A stretch of 64,000 nucleotides of DNA from Azospira restricta (GTDB lineage: Bacteria; Pseudomonadota; Gammaproteobacteria; Burkholderiales; Rhodocyclaceae): the NCBI RefSeq assembly GCF_016858125.1, contig NZ_CP064781.1:2613501-2677500 (forward strand). Reading direction: 5' to 3'. Positions 24,806-36,835 of this stretch are shown in pieces. Both the position numbers and the translations under genes were made by a program. Position 1 is the stretch's first letter; each line of letters opens with the position of its first letter. The notes below the pieces were generated by a model. The model did no database searches and was not told the origin of the DNA. It was given only the letters and a program-made list of their open reading frames with translations.

Positions 24806-25414
24806 ATGCGAAGCGAAGGCGCAATCAAGACCTGGAACGACGACCGTGGCTTCGGCTTCATCGAGCCGCGCCACGGTGGCCAGGAGGTTTTCGTGCACAT
24901 CAAGGCGTTCGCGGTGCGCGCCGGCCGGCCGGAGGTCGGGCAGTACGTGACCTTCGAGGTCGAAACGGTTGATGGCAAGAAGCGGGCGAAGCGCGTCGAA
25001 CCCGTCAGGGCCGCGCGTCGGGACAGGCGTTCGCGCGGCGACGGCCCGGCGCAATGGGGCACGGCCAGCCGCTTCGCGCTGCCGGCATTCCTGCTCGTCT
25101 TCACCGTGGTCGCGGCCGTCTGGAAGTTGCCGCTTTGGGTCGGCGGGCTCTACCTCGGCGCGAGCCTGGTCTGTTTCATCGTATACGCGCTGGACAAGTC
25201 GGCGGCGGCTGCGGAGCGCTGGCGGGTCAGCGAAGCCACCTTGCTGACGCTGGGACTGGTCGGCGGCTGGCCCGGCGCGATCGTCGCGCAGCAGGTCCTG
25301 CGCCACAAATCGAGCAAGGCCTCCTTCCGCGCCAGGTTCTGGGCGACCGTGATCGCCAATGTCCTCGGCTTCGCCGTCCTCGCTTCGCCAGTACGAGCGA
25401 TGCTGCTGCGCTGA
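24806..25414 (+). CDS. Cold-shock domain fused to DUF1294 membrane domain
   Basis: 202 residues. The first 66 or so form a cold-shock (S1-like) domain with the RNA-binding motifs GAIKTWNDDRGFGFIEP (RNP1) and EVFVHIKAF (RNP2). A basic linker (ARRDRRSRG) leads to three or four membrane helices of DUF1294, with the hallmark YALDKSAAAAERWRVSE and GLVGGWPGAIVAQQVLRHKSSKASF. The fusion would tether a nucleic-acid-binding domain to the inner membrane. The architecture is recurrent, but its role is unknown. Confidence 0.9.
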   Translation: MRSEGAIKTWNDDRGFGFIEPRHGGQEVFVHIKAFAVRAGRPEVGQYVTFEVETVDGKKRAKRVEPVRAARRDRRSRGDGPAQWGTASRFALPAFLLVFTVVAAVWKLPLWVGGLYLGASLVCFIVYALDKSAAAAERWRVSEATLLTLGLVGGWPGAIVAQQVLRHKSSKASFRARFWATVIANVLGFAVLASPVRAMLLR

Positions 25415-25491
25415 GCGCTGCACCCCCCGGCAGAACTTCACCCCCCGTTCCGCTGTCTCTAATCGGGTATCAGGGAAAGGTGGTCGCCGTG

Positions 25492-25812
25492 ATGAAGGTT
25501 TGTCGCATGGCCCTGGCAGTCGCGCTTGCCGGAGTGCTCCCGCTGGCACAGGGAGAGACCGTTGCGCCTGCCAGTCCGCCGCCGGCGCCGGCGGAGTGCT
25601 GGGTCGAGCATACGCAGGTTCAGCCGTCGCCGGCGCGCCAGGTCAGCGCGGATGCGCCGGTACTGGCCACGGTTTACGGGGCGTTGAAAGACCAGCGTCT
25701 CGGGGCCGAGCACCCGACGGAAGCGCAGAAGAAACCCTGCGCCCTGAAGGCGCCGCGCCCGGGCCCGGAGTCGGGCGATTCCGCGACCTTGCCGCGTTCG
25801 TTGACGCCCTAG
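25492..25812 (+). CDS. Small secreted hypothetical protein
   Basis: 106 residues, not recognised as a family. A signal-peptide-like start (VCRMALAVALAGVLPLAQGE) is followed by a Pro-rich segment with one Cys (PAECWVEH), then a Lys/Pro-rich tail. Mature length would be about 85 residues, probably periplasmic. It is preceded by AGGGAAAGG and followed after 66 bases by a DM13 protein gene on the same strand. Confidence 0.55.
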   Translation: MKVCRMALAVALAGVLPLAQGETVAPASPPPAPAECWVEHTQVQPSPARQVSADAPVLATVYGALKDQRLGAEHPTEAQKKPCALKAPRPGPESGDSATLPRSLTP

Positions 25813-25878
25813 GATGCGGAGGGCTTGCGGCCGGCGTTGTCGTCGTGCCGGCCGCCTGCCGGCGAGGCGCTTGATAAC

Positions 25879-26349
25879 GTGAAAAAACTGCCACTCCTCG
25901 TCGCCTCGCATCTTGCCGCCGTCGCGCTGGGGTTCGCGCTCGGCGTCTACCTGCTGCCGATCTTCATCGCGCCGGCGGCGCCGACTGCGGCGCAGGCGAG
26001 CGCGGCGGCGGGCGAGATGGCGTACCGCGGACAGTTCCGGCGCGATCTGAAGGACAGCGACCCGCTGCACTGGGGCGAGGGCGCGGTGTCGGTCGGGCGG
26101 CGCAGCGTCGCGCTGGTCGGGCGGCTGGCGCCGGGGCCGGACTACAAGCTCTACCTGTCGCCCGAGTTCGTCGAGACCGAGGCCGACTTCCTGCGGCTGA
26201 AGTCGCGCATGGTGCGCGTCGGCGACGTGCGCACCTTCGAGAATTTCGTCGTCGCCGTTCCCGAGCCGGTCGACGTCTCCGCCTACAACACGGTGATCGT
26301 CTGGTGCGAGTCCTTCGGCCAGTTCATCACCGCCGCGCAGTACCGCTGA
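25879..26349 (+). CDS. DM13-domain membrane-anchored protein
   Basis: 156 residues if translation starts at the GTG at 25879, which directly precedes a Lys-Lys plus hydrophobic anchor (VKKLPLLVASHLAAVALGFALG). An upstream ATG at 25825 has no membrane-signal logic. The soluble part is a DM13 domain with VALVGRLAPGPDYKLYLSPEFV and the terminal YNTVIVWCESFGQFITAAQY, which contains the conserved Cys. DM13 domains are proposed to carry a redox-active Cys in extracytoplasmic electron transfer; direct evidence is limited. Confidence 0.8.
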   Translation: MKKLPLLVASHLAAVALGFALGVYLLPIFIAPAAPTAAQASAAAGEMAYRGQFRRDLKDSDPLHWGEGAVSVGRRSVALVGRLAPGPDYKLYLSPEFVETEADFLRLKSRMVRVGDVRTFENFVVAVPEPVDVSAYNTVIVWCESFGQFITAAQYR

Positions 26350-26367
26350 GGGCGCGCGCCGCGGGCG

Positions 26368-26877
26368 TCAGTCCTTGCGCCGGCGGGGGGGCAGCGGCTT
26401 GCGCTGGCGCAGGCCGGGGCCCGGGCGCTTCTTCCGTTCGTCGTCGTCGGTCCTGGGCTTCGGCACCAGCAGGTTCTTGCCGGCCGCTGCGGCGGACGCG
26501 CGGTGCTCGGCGATCGCCGCATTCCATTGCTCGTCGGGAACCACGATGTCGGCGTGACCGTCGGTCGGCGCGTAGCCGGCGAGCTTCTCGCGGATGCCGG
26601 CGAGGCGCTCGGCGTTGCTCGCCTTGCGCGACGCGCCGGCGACGATCTGCTGCGCCGCGGCGGTGAGCGCGAAGCCGCCCTCGGCGGCGCAGACCAGCCC
26701 GTTCGTCGCCAGCCGGGAGAAGGCGGCGCGCAGCTTGGCCGCGGCCGGCAGCGTGCCCTGCAGTCCCTGCACCAGTTCGGCGGCGGCGACGATCCCGGGC
26801 AATTCCGCCGGGCGGCGCTTGCCGGCGAGCATGGTGGCGAGGAGGAGGATCACGTCGACGTCGTAGATGGAGCGCAT
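26368..26877 (-). CDS. Hypothetical protein with helical, winged-helix-like N-terminus
   Basis: 169 residues of unknown function. The N-terminal 85 residues (start MRSIYDVDVILLLATMLAGKRRPAEL; only landmarks) are predicted helical, with a pattern like a small winged-helix repeat ending in GLVCAAEGGFALTAAAQQIV. The C-terminus is strongly basic (KKRPGPGLRQRKPLPPRRRKD), suggesting nucleic-acid binding. The ATG at 26877 is taken because upstream sequence is low-complexity. It converges on the DM13 gene. Confidence 0.6.
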   Translation of the reverse strand: MRSIYDVDVILLLATMLAGKRRPAELPGIVAAAELVQGLQGTLPAAAKLRAAFSRLATNGLVCAAEGGFALTAAAQQIVAGASRKASNAERLAGIREKLAGYAPTDGHADIVVPDEQWNAAIAEHRASAAAAGKNLLVPKPRTDDDERKKRPGPGLRQRKPLPPRRRKD

Positions 26878-27011
26878 GGATTCGAGGCCTTGGGTGGTGG
26901 TGGCGGGAACGCCCGGGCGGCGCGCGAGGGCCGGTGCCGGGCGTCGGCAGCCGCCAGTGTAAGGGTTTGCCGGGCAAAGCACGATGGCCGCCGGATCGCG
27001 GTGGAGGGCGT

Positions 27012-28745
27012 TCAGGCTGCCGCGGCGAGGATTTCGGCGCTGACCTGGTTGCGGCCGCTATGTTTCGACTGGTAGAGGAAGTGGTCGGCCTCGGTGATCA
27101 GGCGGTCGAGGCTTTCCTTGTCGCCGCTGGCGGCGACGCCGAGGCTGGCGGTCAGGCGGACGTCCTGCCCGCCCATCGCGATGCGCGCGTCGGCGATGCC
27201 GGCGCGCAGCCGCTCGGCGAGCGCGACGGCGGCGTCCAGCGGCGTTTCCGGCAGCAGCACGAGGAATTCCTCGCCGCCCCAGCGGGCGACGATGTCCTCG
27301 GCGCGCACCGAATCGGTCAGCACGCGGGCGACGGCGATGATCGCGTCGTCGCCGGCGGCGTGCCCGTAGGTGTCGTTGATCGTCTTGAAATGGTCGATGT
27401 CGACCATGATCAGTGACAGCTCGTGGCCGTGGCGGCGGGTGCCGCTCCACAGCGGCCGGGCCAGTTCGAGGAAGGAGCGGCGGTTGTAGAGGTCGGTCAG
27501 CGGGTCGCGCGCGGCGAGGCGCTCGGCCGACTGGCGCTCGGCCTGGATCGCGCGGAAGCGGCTGCCGAGCGCCAGCGCGAGCAGCGTGGCGTCGATCACC
27601 ATGCCGATCTCGACGGCCTGGAAGCCGAAGGCGCTGAACGGGATCAGGCCGAGCACCGAGAGCGTCGTGACCGCCGTGCCGACGGTCGAGGCGACGGTGG
27701 CGAACAGGAAGTAGCGCGAGTAGCGGTGGCGGCCGCGGACCGCCATGATGCCGAGCGCCGGCATCGCCAGCGAGAAGAGGATGACGGCGACGAAGGCGAC
27801 CAGGATCGCCGCCGCCTGGTCGGCGAAGAGCAGGCAGGCGGCGGCGAGCGCCGCGAGGAAGCCGGCGGTGGCGGCGGCGAGCGCCCGGTGCGTGCGCGGG
27901 AAGGCCTTCGGCGTGTCGAGGAAGTGGCGGGCGAAGACCAGCCCGGCGGTCGCGTAGAGCACCATCAGGATCGGGATGACCCAGCGCTGCACGGTCGGCG
28001 AGTCGGGCCACAGGTAGGCGTAGCCGTGGCCGGTGTAGGCGAGGTTGGTGGCGACGAAGAGGGCGATGAAGGCGGCGTAGGCGAGGTGCCGCCGGTCGCG
28101 CAGGCCGAGGAAGAGGAGCAGGTTGTAGCCCATCAGCGCGAGCAGGTAGCCGTAGAGGAAGCCGTAGCGGTAGCCGTGCGCCTGCCGCCGCTCGGCGTGC
28201 GCCTCCGGCGTCGTCAGGTAGATCGGCAACACGATCGGGTCGGCGGCTTCGACGCGCAGGTAGAGGTCGGTGACGCCGGGCGCGAAGCGGTGGTCGACGG
28301 CGAAGTGGCGGCCGGGCACCGGGCGTTCCGCCTGCGGCCGGGTGTCGCCGAGGTGCAGCGGCGTCGTCGTGCCGTCGGGGCCGACGAAGTACACGTCGAT
28401 GCGGTCCTGCCACGAATTCTCGATCAGCAGCCGGCGCGGCAGCGGTGCCGCGGACGCGTTGGCGAATGCGAGGTGGATCCACACCGGCGCCGAGCGGATG
28501 CCGAAGGACAGCATCGCCGCGGTCGACGCCGCAAAGCGGCCGGCGGCGCGTTCGGCGCTCGCCTGTTCCAGCGTCAGCGGGGCGCTGCCCTCGCGCAGCT
28601 GGCCGGCGTGCAGGCCGAGGGCCTGCGTCGGCGACAGATCCTGCAGCGGCAGCGGGTCGGCGGCGGCCGGCGCCGTGCCGCCGAGCACGCAGGCGCAGAG
28701 GAGCAGGCAGCGGATGACGGCCAGGACGGCCGCGGGGCGGTACAT
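27012..28745 (-). CDS. 7TMR-DISM diguanylate cyclase
   Basis: 577 residues. A signal peptide (AVIRCLLLCACVLGGTAPAAA) is followed by a periplasmic 7TMR-DISM extracellular domain (about 45-180; SFGIRSAPVWIHLAFAN). Seven membrane helices follow (about 190-395; YRYGFLYGYLLALMGYNLLLFLGL), then a GGDEF domain. The catalytic signature is GGEEF near 490-494, with an RAED I-site five residues upstream, so it is probably an active, product-inhibited diguanylate cyclase. DISM ectodomains resemble carbohydrate-binding folds; the ligand is unknown. It is divergent from prfC. Confidence 0.93.
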   Translation of the reverse strand: MYRPAAVLAVIRCLLLCACVLGGTAPAAADPLPLQDLSPTQALGLHAGQLREGSAPLTLEQASAERAAGRFAASTAAMLSFGIRSAPVWIHLAFANASAAPLPRRLLIENSWQDRIDVYFVGPDGTTTPLHLGDTRPQAERPVPGRHFAVDHRFAPGVTDLYLRVEAADPIVLPIYLTTPEAHAERRQAHGYRYGFLYGYLLALMGYNLLLFLGLRDRRHLAYAAFIALFVATNLAYTGHGYAYLWPDSPTVQRWVIPILMVLYATAGLVFARHFLDTPKAFPRTHRALAAATAGFLAALAAACLLFADQAAAILVAFVAVILFSLAMPALGIMAVRGRHRYSRYFLFATVASTVGTAVTTLSVLGLIPFSAFGFQAVEIGMVIDATLLALALGSRFRAIQAERQSAERLAARDPLTDLYNRRSFLELARPLWSGTRRHGHELSLIMVDIDHFKTINDTYGHAAGDDAIIAVARVLTDSVRAEDIVARWGGEEFLVLLPETPLDAAVALAERLRAGIADARIAMGGQDVRLTASLGVAASGDKESLDRLITEADHFLYQSKHSGRNQVSAEILAAAA

Positions 28746-28851
28746 CGTCGGGGTTCCTCGGTTCCGGGGTGGTCCCCGTACTTTTTTTGCCAGATTATCA
28801 TGACGCAGGCAAAACGACATGAAAATCCGTGGCTTAGCGCGCCGCTGCGCG

Positions 28852-28857
28852 TATAAT
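28852..28857 (+). promoter_or_regulatory. Consensus -10 element upstream of prfC
   Basis: TATAAT lies 36 bases before the prfC GTG. The best -35 match at the right distance (TGGCTT, 28830-28835) is poor, so this is a partial sigma-70 promoter prediction. Confidence 0.4.
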
Positions 28858-28893
28858 CGCGGCCCTTGATCCACCGCCCGCAGACGTACCGCC

Positions 28894-30480
<1,587 letters not shown>

Positions 30481-30483
30481 GGT

Positions 30484-30927
30484 TCAGCGCTTCGCCAGCA
30501 GCCGGTCGAGCTGATTGGCGAAGGCCTGCCGGTCGGCATGCGAAAAGGCCGGCGGGCCGCCGGTTTCGACGCCGCTGCTGCGCAGGCTTTCCATGAAGTT
30601 GCGCAGGTCCAGCGCCTGCCGGATGTTCTCGGCGGTGTAGCGCTCGCCGCGCGGGTTGATCGCGGTGGCGCCTTTCTCGACCACCGCCGCCGCGAGCGGA
30701 ATGTCGGCGGTGACGACGAGGTCGCCGGCCGCGACCTGTTCGGCGATGTGCCGGTCGGCGACGTCGAAGCCGGCTGGCACCTGCACCATGCGGACGTTGG
30801 GGTAGGGCGGCGTCTTCAGCCACTGGTTGGCGACCAGCGTCAGCGGCAGCCCGGTGCGCTCGGCGGCGCGGTAGAGGATGTCCTTGATGACGGCGGGGCA
30901 GGCGTCGGCATCGACCCAGATGTGCAT
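30484..30927 (-). CDS. UPF0178/DUF188 family protein (YaiI-like)
   Basis: 147 residues. The start [18 protein letters not shown] is the DUF188 hallmark, a PIN/NYN-like acidic active site with paired Asp. Further motifs are [25 protein letters not shown] and [12 protein letters not shown]. The fold suggests a nuclease, but no activity has been shown for this family to my knowledge. It converges tightly on prfC (3-base gap) and is divergent from ylqF. Confidence 0.93.
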   Translation of the reverse strand: MHIWVDADACPAVIKDILYRAAERTGLPLTLVANQWLKTPPYPNVRMVQVPAGFDVADRHIAEQVAAGDLVVTADIPLAAAVVEKGATAINPRGERYTAENIRQALDLRNFMESLRSSGVETGGPPAFSHADRQAFANQLDRLLAKR

Positions 30928-30987
30928 GGCGGTTTCCGTGTTTGGCGACCTGCGATAATACAGATAAGCATTCGATAGAGAAGAGCA

Positions 30988-31854
30988 ATGTCGATCCAAT
31001 GGTTCCCGGGGCACATGACCTCGGCGAAGAAGAAGGCGGCCGAGACGCTGGCCAACGCCGACGTCGTCGTCGAGGTGGTCGATGCGCGCCTGCCGGCGGC
31101 GTCGTCCAACCCGATGATCCACGAGCTGCGCGCCTTCCGTCAGCGGCCCTTCCTGAAGCTGTTGAACAAGGCCGACATGGCCGACCCGGCGGCGACCCGC
31201 GCCTGGCTCGACTTCTACAACGCGCAGCCGGGCACGAAAGCCGTGGCGATCTCGTGCAAGAAGCAGGGCGACGCGGCGCGCGTGCCGTCGCTGTGCCAGC
31301 AGCTCGCGCCGCACCGCGACAGCGCGCTGAAGCCCTTGCGGCTGATGATCATGGGCATCCCCAACGTCGGCAAGTCGACCTTGATGAACGCGCTGGTGAG
31401 GAAGAAGGTGGCGGCGGTCGGCGACCAGCCGGCGGTGACCAAGAGCCAGCAGCGCATCGACGTCAATTCGCGGCTGACGCTCTACGACACCCCGGGCATG
31501 CTGTGGCCGAAGATCGAGCACCCGGTCGACGGGCTGATGCTCGCCGCCAGCCACGCGGTCGGCGTCAATGCCTACATCGACGAGGAGGTGGCGACCTGGC
31601 TCGCCGGCTTCCTGCTCGCGCATTATCCGGCGCTGCTGACGGCGCGCTACGGCTTTGCCGTCGCCGGCATCGACCCGCCGGCGGTGCTGGAAGGCATCGC
31701 GAGAAAGCGCGCCTGCGTGATCAAGGGCAGCGGCGGCGAACTCGACCTCGAGAAGGCGGCGGCGATCCTGCTCACCGACTACCGCAACGGCACGCTCGGC
31801 CGGATCAGCCTGGAGACGCCGCAGCGGCGCGCGGCGATGCTCGCCCCGGCGTGA
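30988..31854 (+). CDS. ylqF: Circularly permuted ribosome biogenesis GTPase YlqF/RbgA
   Basis: 288 residues beginning [15 protein letters not shown], the family signature. GTPase motifs occur in permuted order: NKADM (G4) at about 54, then [14 protein letters not shown] (G1) and YDTPGMLWP (G3). The C-terminal RNA-binding (ANTAR-like) region includes [19 protein letters not shown]. In Bacillus RbgA promotes a late step of 50S subunit assembly. Confidence 0.95.
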   Translation: MSIQWFPGHMTSAKKKAAETLANADVVVEVVDARLPAASSNPMIHELRAFRQRPFLKLLNKADMADPAATRAWLDFYNAQPGTKAVAISCKKQGDAARVPSLCQQLAPHRDSALKPLRLMIMGIPNVGKSTLMNALVRKKVAAVGDQPAVTKSQQRIDVNSRLTLYDTPGMLWPKIEHPVDGLMLAASHAVGVNAYIDEEVATWLAGFLLAHYPALLTARYGFAVAGIDPPAVLEGIARKRACVIKGSGGELDLEKAAAILLTDYRNGTLGRISLETPQRRAAMLAPA

Positions 31855-31872
31855 GCGGCGGCCGCCCGTCGG

Positions 31873-33504
31873 CTACGGCCGGGCGGCGTCGTCCTCGTCG
31901 ACCACCTGCATCAGCAGCGCGTGCGCGGCGGCGAAGTCGTAGGCGGCGAGCGCCGCCTCGAACGGCGCCCGCTGGCGGTCGAAATGGCCGGCCAGCGCTT
32001 CCGCGCATTCGTGCCACAAGGCGACCGCCTGCACGTCGTCGTCGGCGAGCAGCGCCGCCAGGCGGCGCAGGATCTCGCGCTGCGGCGGCGACAGCGGAAC
32101 GGCGTGCCCCGCCGCTGGCGGCGCGGCGGCGACCGCCAGCGGGCTGCCGGCGGCCGCCGCCGCGGCCGGCAGCAGTGCGAACGGCAGTTCCAGCCAGAAC
32201 AGGCTGCCCTTGCCCGGGTGGCTGTCGGCGCCGGTACTGCCCCCCATCATCTCGGCCAGCCGCCGGCTGATCGCCAGCCCGAGCCCGGTACCGCCGTGGC
32301 GCCGCGTCGATGACGCGTCGGCCTGCTCGAAGGGCCGGAACAGCCGCGGCAGCTCGGCCGGGTCGATGCCGACGCCGGTATCCTCGATCTCGAAGCGCAG
32401 GCGGACGACGCCGTCGACGGCGTCGAAGCGGCGGGCGCGCAGCGCGACCTCGCCGCGCTCGGTGAACTTGACCGCGTTGCTGGCGTAGTTGGCGAGGATC
32501 TGGCCGAGGCGCACCGGGTCGCCGCGCAGCAGCGGCGGCAGCCCGTCGGCCTCGACGGTGACGTGCAGCCCCTTCGCCGCGGCCTTGTCGGCGATGCCGC
32601 CGAGCACCTCGTGCAGCACCCGGCGCGGGTCGAAGTCGAGCGGCTCCAGCGTCAGCCGGTCGGATTCGATGCGCGCCATGTCGAGCAGGTCGTTGACGAT
32701 CGTCAGCAGCTGCTGCGTCGCCTCGCCGACCTGCCTGAGCCGCGCCAGCTGCGCCTGGTCGCGCGTGTGCTGCTGGAGCGCCCAGGTGATGCCGACGATG
32801 GCGTTCATCGGCGTGCGGATCTCGTGGCTCATGTTGGCGATGAAGCTGCTGCGCGCCTTGTTTGCCGTCTCGGCGGCGTCGAGCGCGCGCACCAGGTCGA
32901 CGGTGCGCGCGCTGACCAGTTCCTCGAGGCGGTGGCGGTGCCGCTCGAGCTCGTGGTTGTTCTCCATCAGGTTGCGGTTCTGCTCGGTGACCAGCGTGTA
33001 GGCGTCGATCAGCGCCTGCGTCAGCGCTTCGTGCGCCGGGTCGCAGCGGTCGCCGGCGCCGTCGGCGAAGGCCTCCGCCGGCGACCGGCCGCCGTCGATC
33101 GCGCGCAGCTGGCGGGTGAGCGCCTGGTCCTCGCCGAGGATGTGGAAGATCAGCCAGTTGGCGAGGAAGGTGAGCAGCGCGCCGCCGGTCGGCGCCTCGC
33201 CGGCGGTGTAGGCGGCGCGCATCAGCGCGACGTCGGCGGCGAAGCGGCCGTGCGACTCGCGGTGCAGCGCCTCGTGCCGCGGATCGATGGCGTGGTCGCG
33301 CATCAGCCGCTCTTCGGTCTGGAAGTGGAAGGCCGCGTAGTGCATCAGCTGGTCGAGCAGCTCATCGGCGCGCTCGTGGTGGCGGCGGTAGTTGAGCGCG
33401 AGCACTGGCGCCGTGGCGTTGACCAGGTCGATCAGCCAGCGGTGCTGTTCGTCGATGACCTCGATGCCGGTCGCGAAATGTTCGTTCCACTGCATCAGCG
33501 GCAT
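31873..33504 (-). CDS. Bacteriohemerythrin-histidine kinase
   Basis: 543 residues. Residues 1-135 form a hemerythrin domain with a complete di-iron ligand set: H21, H60-xxx-E64, H77-xxx-H81 and H121-xxxx-D126. A helical linker (LEELVSARTVDLVRALDAAE) leads to HisKA, with His near 227 in [15 protein letters not shown], and an HATPase with NAVKFTERGEVAL, DTGVGI and [13 protein letters not shown]. There is no receiver or HPt, but the last 65 or so residues resemble the C-termini of the two upstream hybrid kinases. Hemerythrins bind O2 or NO, so the kinase probably senses one of these in the cytosol; no membrane segment is seen. The start is 1 base after the upstream stop (TGAAATG). Confidence 0.93.
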   Translation of the reverse strand: MPLMQWNEHFATGIEVIDEQHRWLIDLVNATAPVLALNYRRHHERADELLDQLMHYAAFHFQTEERLMRDHAIDPRHEALHRESHGRFAADVALMRAAYTAGEAPTGGALLTFLANWLIFHILGEDQALTRQLRAIDGGRSPAEAFADGAGDRCDPAHEALTQALIDAYTLVTEQNRNLMENNHELERHRHRLEELVSARTVDLVRALDAAETANKARSSFIANMSHEIRTPMNAIVGITWALQQHTRDQAQLARLRQVGEATQQLLTIVNDLLDMARIESDRLTLEPLDFDPRRVLHEVLGGIADKAAAKGLHVTVEADGLPPLLRGDPVRLGQILANYASNAVKFTERGEVALRARRFDAVDGVVRLRFEIEDTGVGIDPAELPRLFRPFEQADASSTRRHGGTGLGLAISRRLAEMMGGSTGADSHPGKGSLFWLELPFALLPAAAAAAGSPLAVAAAPPAAGHAVPLSPPQREILRRLAALLADDDVQAVALWHECAEALAGHFDRQRAPFEAALAAYDFAAAHALLMQVVDEDDAARP

Positions 33505-33505
33505 T

Positions 33506-36500
33506 TCATGGCTCCTCTTCGGCGGTGGCGGCGGCCGGTGCGGCGCGGGCGGCGCGCAGCGTGGCGAGCGCGGCGACGAAATCGAAGTCGGCGACCTGGC
33601 TGCGCAGCGCGGCGAAGCGCCGGCCGAGCGCGGCGCGCAGCAGCGGCGCATGCGCATGCAGCCGGTTCGCGGCGCGCGGATCGTCGTCGGCGAGCAAGGT
33701 TTCCAGTTCGTCGAGCACGCGTCTCGCCTCCTCGGCGTCGACTGCCTCGCCGCCGGCGTCGGGTTCGCCCGCGCCCTCCCGCGCGCCGGCGGCGAGGATG
33801 GCGGCGCAGGCCTCGTCGAGGCGGTCGTCGGCGGCGGCGATCAGCGCCGTCAGCGCGTCGCCCGCCTCGCTGGCGGCGATCGCCTGCTCGACGCGGGCGA
33901 CCGCGCCGTGCAGCGCGCTCAGGCCGAGCGCGCCGGCGGCCCCCTTCAGGCTGTGCGCGGTGCGCCGGGCGGTCTCGGCGTCGCCGACGGCGAGCTGTTC
34001 CTGCAGGCGATCGAGGTCCTCGCAGTGGCGCTCGGCGAAGGTGGACAACAGGCGGGCATAGACGTCGGCGCGGCCGCCGACGCCGCGGATGCCCTGCTGC
34101 GTGTCGATGCCGGGGATGCTCGGCAGCGCCGGCGCGCCGGCAGTGCCCGTCGCCGCGGCGGCCGCTGCCGGCGCCGGCGCGGGCGGCACGGCGCTGCCGG
34201 CGCGCTCGGGCAGCCAGCGCAGCAGCATGGTGTAGAGCTGGTCCGGGTCGAAGGGCTTGGCGAGGTGGTCGTTCATCCCCGCGTCGGCGCAGCGGCGGCG
34301 GTCCTCGTCGAAGGCGTTGGCGGTCATCGCCAGGATCGGCACCGCGTCGCGGCCGGGCAGCGCGCGAATCTCGCGGGTGGCCTGCAGTCCGTCCATCACC
34401 GGCATCTGCATGTCCATCAGGATCAGGTCGTAGTCCTCGTCGCCGACGCGGTCGAGCGCCTGCCGGCCGTTCTCGGCGAGGCCGACGTGGAAGCCGACGT
34501 TGCGCAGCAGGCCGAGCGCGACCTCCTGGTTCACCAGGTTGTCCTCGACCAGCAGCACGCGGCGGCCGCCGGCGCGCAGCGCGAGCAGCTTCTCGAGGTT
34601 CTGCCGGGTGCTGCCGGTGGCTGCCGCGACCGCGCCGAGGCCGCGCTGCAGGCGGGCGGTGAACCAGAAGGTGCTGCCCTTGCCCGGCGCCGACATGACG
34701 CCGACGTCGCCGCCCATCAGCCGGGCGAGGCGGGCGCTGATCGCGAGGCCCAGCCCGGTGCCGCCGAAATGGCGGGTGGTCGAGCTGTCGGCCTGCTCGA
34801 AGGCGCGGAACAGTCGCGGCAGCACCTCGGCGGCGATGCCGATGCCGGTGTCCTCGACCTCGAAGCGCACCAGCAGGCTGTCGCCGCCGTCCTCGACCAG
34901 CCGCGCGCGCATCACGATGCCACCCTGCGCGGTGAATTTCAGCGCGTTGCTGACGTAGTTGACGACGATCTGGCCGACGCGCAGCGCGTCGCCGCGCAGC
35001 ACCGGCGGCAGCGTCGGGTCGATCTCGCGCGACAGCCACAACCCCTTGGCCTCGAGCTTGTCGGCGAGCAGCGTGACGACATTGTCGAAGACCTGCGCGG
35101 TGTCGAAGTCGAGGATTTCCAGCGTGATCTTGTCGGCCTCGATCTTGGAGATGTCGAGGATGTCGTTGATGATCCCGAGCAGGTGCTGCGCCGAGGCGCT
35201 GATCTTGCGCAGGCGCTCCTGCTGCTCGGGGGTGTGCGCTTCCTGGCGGGCGAGGTGGGTGAGGCCGATGATCGCGTTCATCGGCGTCCGGATCTCGTGG
35301 CTCATGTTGGCGAGGAAGGCGCTCTTCGCGCGGTTCGCCGTTTCCGCCTCGTCCTTCGCCTGCGCCAGCTCGGCGGTACGCTGCTCGACCAGGCGGGCGA
35401 GGTGGTGGCGGTGCTGCTCCAGCTCGGAGGCGTTGCGCTGCAGGTCGGTGAGGTCGCTGACGAAGGCGATCAGCAGCGCCTCGCCCTCGACCTTGGCGAT
35501 CGCGCCGGAGATGCTGACCGTGCGCAGCTCGCCGTTGCGGTGGCGGAACAGCGTCTGCAGCGGCGGCAGGTCGGGGTCGGCCTCGAGCTGCCGGATCCAC
35601 GCGTCGCGGGCGGCGGCGTCGGCCCACAGGCGGACCTCGATCGAGGTCCTGCCGACCAGCTCGGCGCGCGTCCAGCCGAAGCCTTCGACGTAGCGCTGGT
35701 TCACGTCGATGAAGCGGCCGTCGCGGGCGCGCGTGATCGAGGCGGCGACCGGGCTGGCGTGGAAGGCGACGCTGAAGCGCTCGCGCAGCTCGCGGTTGGC
35801 GGCCTCGCTCTGGAACAGCTGCTGGTACTGGCGCTTGCCGAGGGTCTGCCAGAGCATGCCGAAGAAGGCGGTGGCGCCGACCATGCCGCCGACGGTGAGG
35901 GCGAGGATCAGCCAGGAAATGGTCTGGCTGGTGGCCAGCGCCTCGTCGCGGTCGATCTTCGCGATCAGGTGCCAGGAGGTGCCGGGCACCGGCTTCAGCG
36001 CGGCGATCACCGGGATGCGGCGATGGTCGAGGCCGGCGAAGATGCCCTGCTGGCCGCGTACCGCGCGCGCCGCCGGCAGCGTCTCGTCGGTCACCGGGCG
36101 GCGCATCTTCATCGCGCTGTTGGTGACGTGGCGCAGGTCGTTGAGGTAGACGACCTCGTCGCCGCGACGCTCGACGAGCAGCGTCTCGCCGGAGTCGGTG
36201 GGCGTCGGCCAGGACTTCAGCAGCGGGTAGAGGAAGCCGTTCGGGTCGGCCTGCAGCAGCACGGCGCCGAGCGCGCGCCCCTCGCTGTCGGCGCCGGCGA
36301 AGATCGGCGCGACGACGTCGATGTGCGGCGCCGGCTCGTCGGCGAACTGGTGCAGGTTGCCGTGCAGCGGCTGGCGTCGCTCGATGGCGCCGGCGACCAG
36401 GTCGACGATGTCCGGCGCCAGCGCCGCCGCCTGCGGCTCCAGGCGCAGCGGCACGCGGCCTTCGCTGTCGAGCAGCAGCACGTTGGCGTAGCCGTAGTGC

Positions 36501-36835
36501 TGCTTGAGGTTGCGGAAATAGTCGCGTATGCGCTTGCGCGCGCTCGGGCTGCCGGTGGCGAAGAATTCCTCGGCGGCGCGCGCGAAGATGACGTTGCCGG
36601 ACAGCACCTTGGCGTGCGACAGGCGCTCGTTGCGCCACTGCTCGATCTGGCCGGTCTTCAGCTCGGCGATCGACAGCAGCTGGCCGTCGACCTGCGCCCG
36701 CGCCTGCCGCGACTGCTCGTTGTAGAGCAGGGCGCCGCCGGCGGTGATCAGCACCAGCACCAGCGCCCAGATGCCGACGATCTGCTTCAGCAGCCGCCGC
36801 TGCTGGGCGAGGTTGTGCGGCGACGGCTCAGGCAT
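33506..36835 (-). CDS. Hybrid histidine kinase: dCache-PAS-HisKA-HATPase-REC-HPt
   Basis: 1109 residues. A membrane helix (about 17-40), a long periplasmic Cache-like sensor (about 45-320) and a second helix (about 325-350) precede the cytosolic part. PAS ([20 protein letters not shown]) is followed by HisKA (His near 513, [17 protein letters not shown]), HATPase ([25 protein letters not shown]) and REC (Asp near 808, [13 protein letters not shown]). An HPt (His near 961, [13 protein letters not shown]) and the shared C-terminal module complete it. It is a complete phosphorelay in one chain. The start overlaps the upstream gene by 8 bases. Confidence 0.94.
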   Translation of the reverse strand: MPEPSPHNLAQQRRLLKQIVGIWALVLVLITAGGALLYNEQSRQARAQVDGQLLSIAELKTGQIEQWRNERLSHAKVLSGNVIFARAAEEFFATGSPSARKRIRDYFRNLKQHYGYANVLLLDSEGRVPLRLEPQAAALAPDIVDLVAGAIERRQPLHGNLHQFADEPAPHIDVVAPIFAGADSEGRALGAVLLQADPNGFLYPLLKSWPTPTDSGETLLVERRGDEVVYLNDLRHVTNSAMKMRRPVTDETLPAARAVRGQQGIFAGLDHRRIPVIAALKPVPGTSWHLIAKIDRDEALATSQTISWLILALTVGGMVGATAFFGMLWQTLGKRQYQQLFQSEAANRELRERFSVAFHASPVAASITRARDGRFIDVNQRYVEGFGWTRAELVGRTSIEVRLWADAAARDAWIRQLEADPDLPPLQTLFRHRNGELRTVSISGAIAKVEGEALLIAFVSDLTDLQRNASELEQHRHHLARLVEQRTAELAQAKDEAETANRAKSAFLANMSHEIRTPMNAIIGLTHLARQEAHTPEQQERLRKISASAQHLLGIINDILDISKIEADKITLEILDFDTAQVFDNVVTLLADKLEAKGLWLSREIDPTLPPVLRGDALRVGQIVVNYVSNALKFTAQGGIVMRARLVEDGGDSLLVRFEVEDTGIGIAAEVLPRLFRAFEQADSSTTRHFGGTGLGLAISARLARLMGGDVGVMSAPGKGSTFWFTARLQRGLGAVAAATGSTRQNLEKLLALRAGGRRVLLVEDNLVNQEVALGLLRNVGFHVGLAENGRQALDRVGDEDYDLILMDMQMPVMDGLQATREIRALPGRDAVPILAMTANAFDEDRRRCADAGMNDHLAKPFDPDQLYTMLLRWLPERAGSAVPPAPAPAAAAAATGTAGAPALPSIPGIDTQQGIRGVGGRADVYARLLSTFAERHCEDLDRLQEQLAVGDAETARRTAHSLKGAAGALGLSALHGAVARVEQAIAASEAGDALTALIAAADDRLDEACAAILAAGAREGAGEPDAGGEAVDAEEARRVLDELETLLADDDPRAANRLHAHAPLLRAALGRRFAALRSQVADFDFVAALATLRAARAAPAAATAEEEP

